Source: Aldehydirespirator sp965220485
GTDB lineage: Bacteria > Actinomycetota > Acidimicrobiia > Acidimicrobiales > Aldehydirespiratoraceae
Direction: 5' to 3'
Assembly (NCBI GenBank): GCA_965220485.1
Contig: OZ244832.1
Coordinates: 1,116,001-1,180,000 of the forward strand
Length of the DNA stretch: 64,000 nt
This document shows, one piece after another, positions 62,263-64,000 of this stretch; positions within the stretch are counted from its first letter, which is position 1, and the number at the start of each line of letters is the position of its first letter. Below the pieces are notes generated by a model. The model was given only the letters and a program-made list of their open reading frames with translations, had not been told where the DNA came from and ran no database searches. Both the position numbers and the translations under genes were made by a program.

Positions 62263-63354
62263 TCAGCCGTTTGGAAGCAGGACCGTGCGGGCCTCGGTGC
62301 CGGTCTTGAGGGCGTCGAAGGCACCCTGGAGGCCGTCGAGGCCGGCGGTGCGCGAGATCATCTCGTCGAGCTTGAGCCGGCCCCGCAGATACAGGTCGGC
62401 CAGCATGGGAAAGTCCTTGCGGGGCCGAGCCCCGCCGGCCCGGATCCCGAGCAGGCTCTTGTTCTGGTGCAGGTCCAGGAACGGGTAGGTGACCTTCGCC
62501 CCCAAGTCAGGCACCCCGACCGCGCACACATTGCCTCCGGGCCGGGTCATCGAGATGGCCTGGGCCAGCAGCCTCGTGTTGCCCACCACCTCGAAGGCGT
62601 GGTGCACCCCCGCGGGGCACAGCGACTTGACCGCGGCCACCGGGTCGAAGTCGTCGCCCTCGGACAGCACGAAATCGGTGGCGCCGAACTCCAGCGCGAG
62701 GGCCTCCTTGGCCGCCACCCGGTCGATTGCGATGATTGCTGAGGCGCCAATCAGCCGGGCGGCCTGGATCACGTTGAGGCCCACCCCTCCGGCGCCGATG
62801 ACGGCCACGGTGTCGCCGATCTGCACCCTGGCCCGGTTGAACACCGCGCCGGTGCCGGTCACCACCCCGCAGCCGATCAATGCCGCCGCGGCCAGAGGCA
62901 TCTTCACGGGGACGGGGATGCACTGGTTCTCACCGACGACGGTCTGCTGGGTGAACGCGCCGATGTTGGCGAAGTTGTAGATCGGACGGCCGTTCTCTGC
63001 GTAGGGCTGGCTGAGCGATCCCAGCGCCGAGTTGGTGCAGTTGCCCGGATCGCCGCCCTCGCAATCCGGGCAGTGGCCGCAGTTGCCGAAGGTGGACAGG
63101 ATCACATGGTCGCCGACCGAGCAGTAGGTGACCGCCGAGCCGACCTCCAGCACCACCCCGGCGGCCTCGTGGCCCGGCACGAGCGGCACCGGCATGTAGT
63201 ACTTGCCAAGCACACAGCTCAGGTCGCTGCCGCACACCCCGGCGGCCCGGACCTCCACCCGCACCTGGCGGGGCGCCAGCGACCCAACCAGCTCCAGGTC
63301 GTCCGACAGTCGCACGCTGGCCTCGGTGGTGCCCTCCAGTATCAGTCCTTGCAC
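62263..63354 (-). CDS. Zinc-dependent alcohol dehydrogenase (MDR family)
   Basis: 363 aa. Catalytic zinc ligands in AAGVCGSDLS and PGHEAAGVV, structural zinc cysteines CGHCPDCEGGDPGNC, and NAD-binding AVIGAGGVGLNVIQAARLIG. Resembles S-(hydroxymethyl)mycothiol/glutathione or class III-type dehydrogenases (NFANIGAFTQ segment). GTG 63354 with GAGGAGG 8 nt upstream was chosen; the longer frame overlaps the next gene. Confidence 0.92.
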   Translation of the reverse strand: MQGLILEGTTEASVRLSDDLELVGSLAPRQVRVEVRAAGVCGSDLSCVLGKYYMPVPLVPGHEAAGVVLEVGSAVTYCSVGDHVILSTFGNCGHCPDCEGGDPGNCTNSALGSLSQPYAENGRPIYNFANIGAFTQQTVVGENQCIPVPVKMPLAAAALIGCGVVTGTGAVFNRARVQIGDTVAVIGAGGVGLNVIQAARLIGASAIIAIDRVAAKEALALEFGATDFVLSEGDDFDPVAAVKSLCPAGVHHAFEVVGNTRLLAQAISMTRPGGNVCAVGVPDLGAKVTYPFLDLHQNKSLLGIRAGGARPRKDFPMLADLYLRGRLKLDEMISRTAGLDGLQGAFDALKTGTEARTVLLPNG

Positions 63355-63401
63355 GGCGGTGCCTCCTCGGTCTCGGTTCGGCCGGCCCGGCCGACAGCAG
63401 G

Positions 63402-64000
63402 CTAGATGTGGGCCCTCATGCGCTCGACAGCGTTCCAGCGCTGGGCCGCGGCGATGTTGCCCAGCATCATCGCCTTGAACCGCCGGTGGGGGCGGCCCCG
63501 CTCTCCGGCGGCCACCGAGTGCACGAACGCCACGTGCGCCGTCCCCACCCTGTAGAAGGCGGTCCAGACCAGGTCCTCGGCCAGATCCTCCTCGCTCCAG
63601 TCGGGACCGCCGGCCGCGGCCAGCTCGCGCCGGTAGTGCTCCATCAGTTCGGGCTCGCGGGCCAGAGTCTCGTCGTTGTGGCTGGACATGAACAGCCATC
63701 CCAGGTCGTCGCCCGGGAACGACCGCATCGCCGTCTGCCAGTCCACGATCACCGGCCCGTCCGGCTGGAACAGGATGTTGTCGAGCTCATAGTCCTGGTG
63801 GATGAACGTCCACGGCCGCTGCGAGAAGCGTTCGAGCCACCCCTCGATGTCGGCCATGAAGGTGTCCACCATCGCCGCAGTGTCATCGGAGTGGTACTGG
63901 GGGAACTGCTCGCGGATGTCGCTCCAAGTCTCGATGACGAACGGGATCCCCAACAGGAACGTCGGAGCGTGCCAGTCCAAGAGCCAGTCGTACTTGGTCA
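63402..64000 (-). CDS. Phosphotransferase of the APH/choline kinase-like fold, partial
   Basis: Runs off the right edge, so the N terminus is missing; about 200 C-terminal residues are present. Brenner-type motif WTFIHQDYELDNILF (HxDxxxxN) and the metal-binding Asp in VIVDWQTAMRSFPGDDLGWL mark the kinase active site. Similar proteins in actinobacteria phosphorylate small alcohols or are linked to acyl-CoA pathways; substrate unknown. Confidence 0.85.
   Translation of the reverse strand, partial: TKYDWLLDWHAPTFLLGIPFVIETWSDIREQFPQYHSDDTAAMVDTFMADIEGWLERFSQRPWTFIHQDYELDNILFQPDGPVIVDWQTAMRSFPGDDLGWLFMSSHNDETLAREPELMEHYRRELAAAGGPDWSEEDLAEDLVWTAFYRVGTAHVAFVHSVAAGERGRPHRRFKAMMLGNIAAAQRWNAVERMRAHI

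Overview
The window is high-GC DNA with dense coding, many GTG starts and many probable leaderless transcripts (a TAnnnT-like -10 box ending 6-7 nt before an ATG/GTG). The gene content suggests an uncultivated high-GC actinobacterium, perhaps of the Acidimicrobiia: two F420/PPOX-type flavoproteins, an F420-type LLM oxidoreductase, DUF222-HNH proteins and an actinobacterial LexA box. This placement is inferred from gene content only; no rRNA is present.

Layout. 1-2.9 kb: minus-strand sugar operon (UgpC/MsmK-type ABC ATPase, then a LacZ-type GH2 enzyme cut by the edge). 3.2-5.9 kb: secreted protein with SLH domains, a PD40 propeller and an M6-like protease, with a 71-bp tandem repeat at its 3' end. 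6.2-19.7 kb: excision repair (uvrB, then uvrA-uvrC behind a LexA box), with a RelE/Phd module, a DUF222-HNH protein, a PP2C phosphatase and a second PD40 propeller lipoprotein in between. 19.7-27.2 kb: decayed accessory block with a frameshifted membrane protein, a truncated SDR fused to a broken hydantoinase A, a 99-bp MITE-like insertion and an interrupted hydantoinase B; an intact FAD oxidoreductase follows. 27.2-31.7 kb: conserved core rapZ-gap-pgk-tpiA-secG, without the yvcK and whiA genes usual between rapZ and gap.

31.7-46.7 kb is a defence/mobile island in decay. It has a 1.5-kb unit bounded by 20-bp direct and 28-bp inverted repeats and carrying a toxin-antitoxin pair. It has a CBASS relic (frameshifted SAVED effector followed by a nonsense-mutated, truncated CD-NTase) recombined into a member of an unnamed paralogous family with three open copies and one ruined copy. 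It also has a beta-class DNA methyltransferase, a DUF1156 methylase scrap, a second DUF222-HNH protein and a toxin-like gene whose 3' end has been rewritten by a REPIN-like element.

46.7-64 kb is mostly ordinary metabolism and envelope: acyltransferase-3, CDF-like membrane protein, tRNA-Leu(GAG), a further toxin-antitoxin-like pair (one partner frameshifted), DUF4242 protein, isochorismatase-like hydrolase, two PPOX proteins, Rieske oxygenase, Thr/Ser-rich lipoprotein, D-aminoacylase-type amidohydrolase, LLM oxidoreductase, zinc alcohol dehydrogenase and a phosphotransferase cut by the right edge.

Recurring themes are small palindromic elements (REPIN-like, MITE-like, and 50-bp elements flanking gap), a dispersed 38-bp repeat, in-frame tandem repeats of 18-39 bp in linkers of unrelated proteins, and many recent-looking pseudogenes. 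The best biological lead is the CBASS relic plus the unnamed paralogous family beside it. A second lead is the apparent DNA-damage control (LexA box at uvrA; RecA-NDp/PafBC-like promoters at both DUF222-HNH genes).
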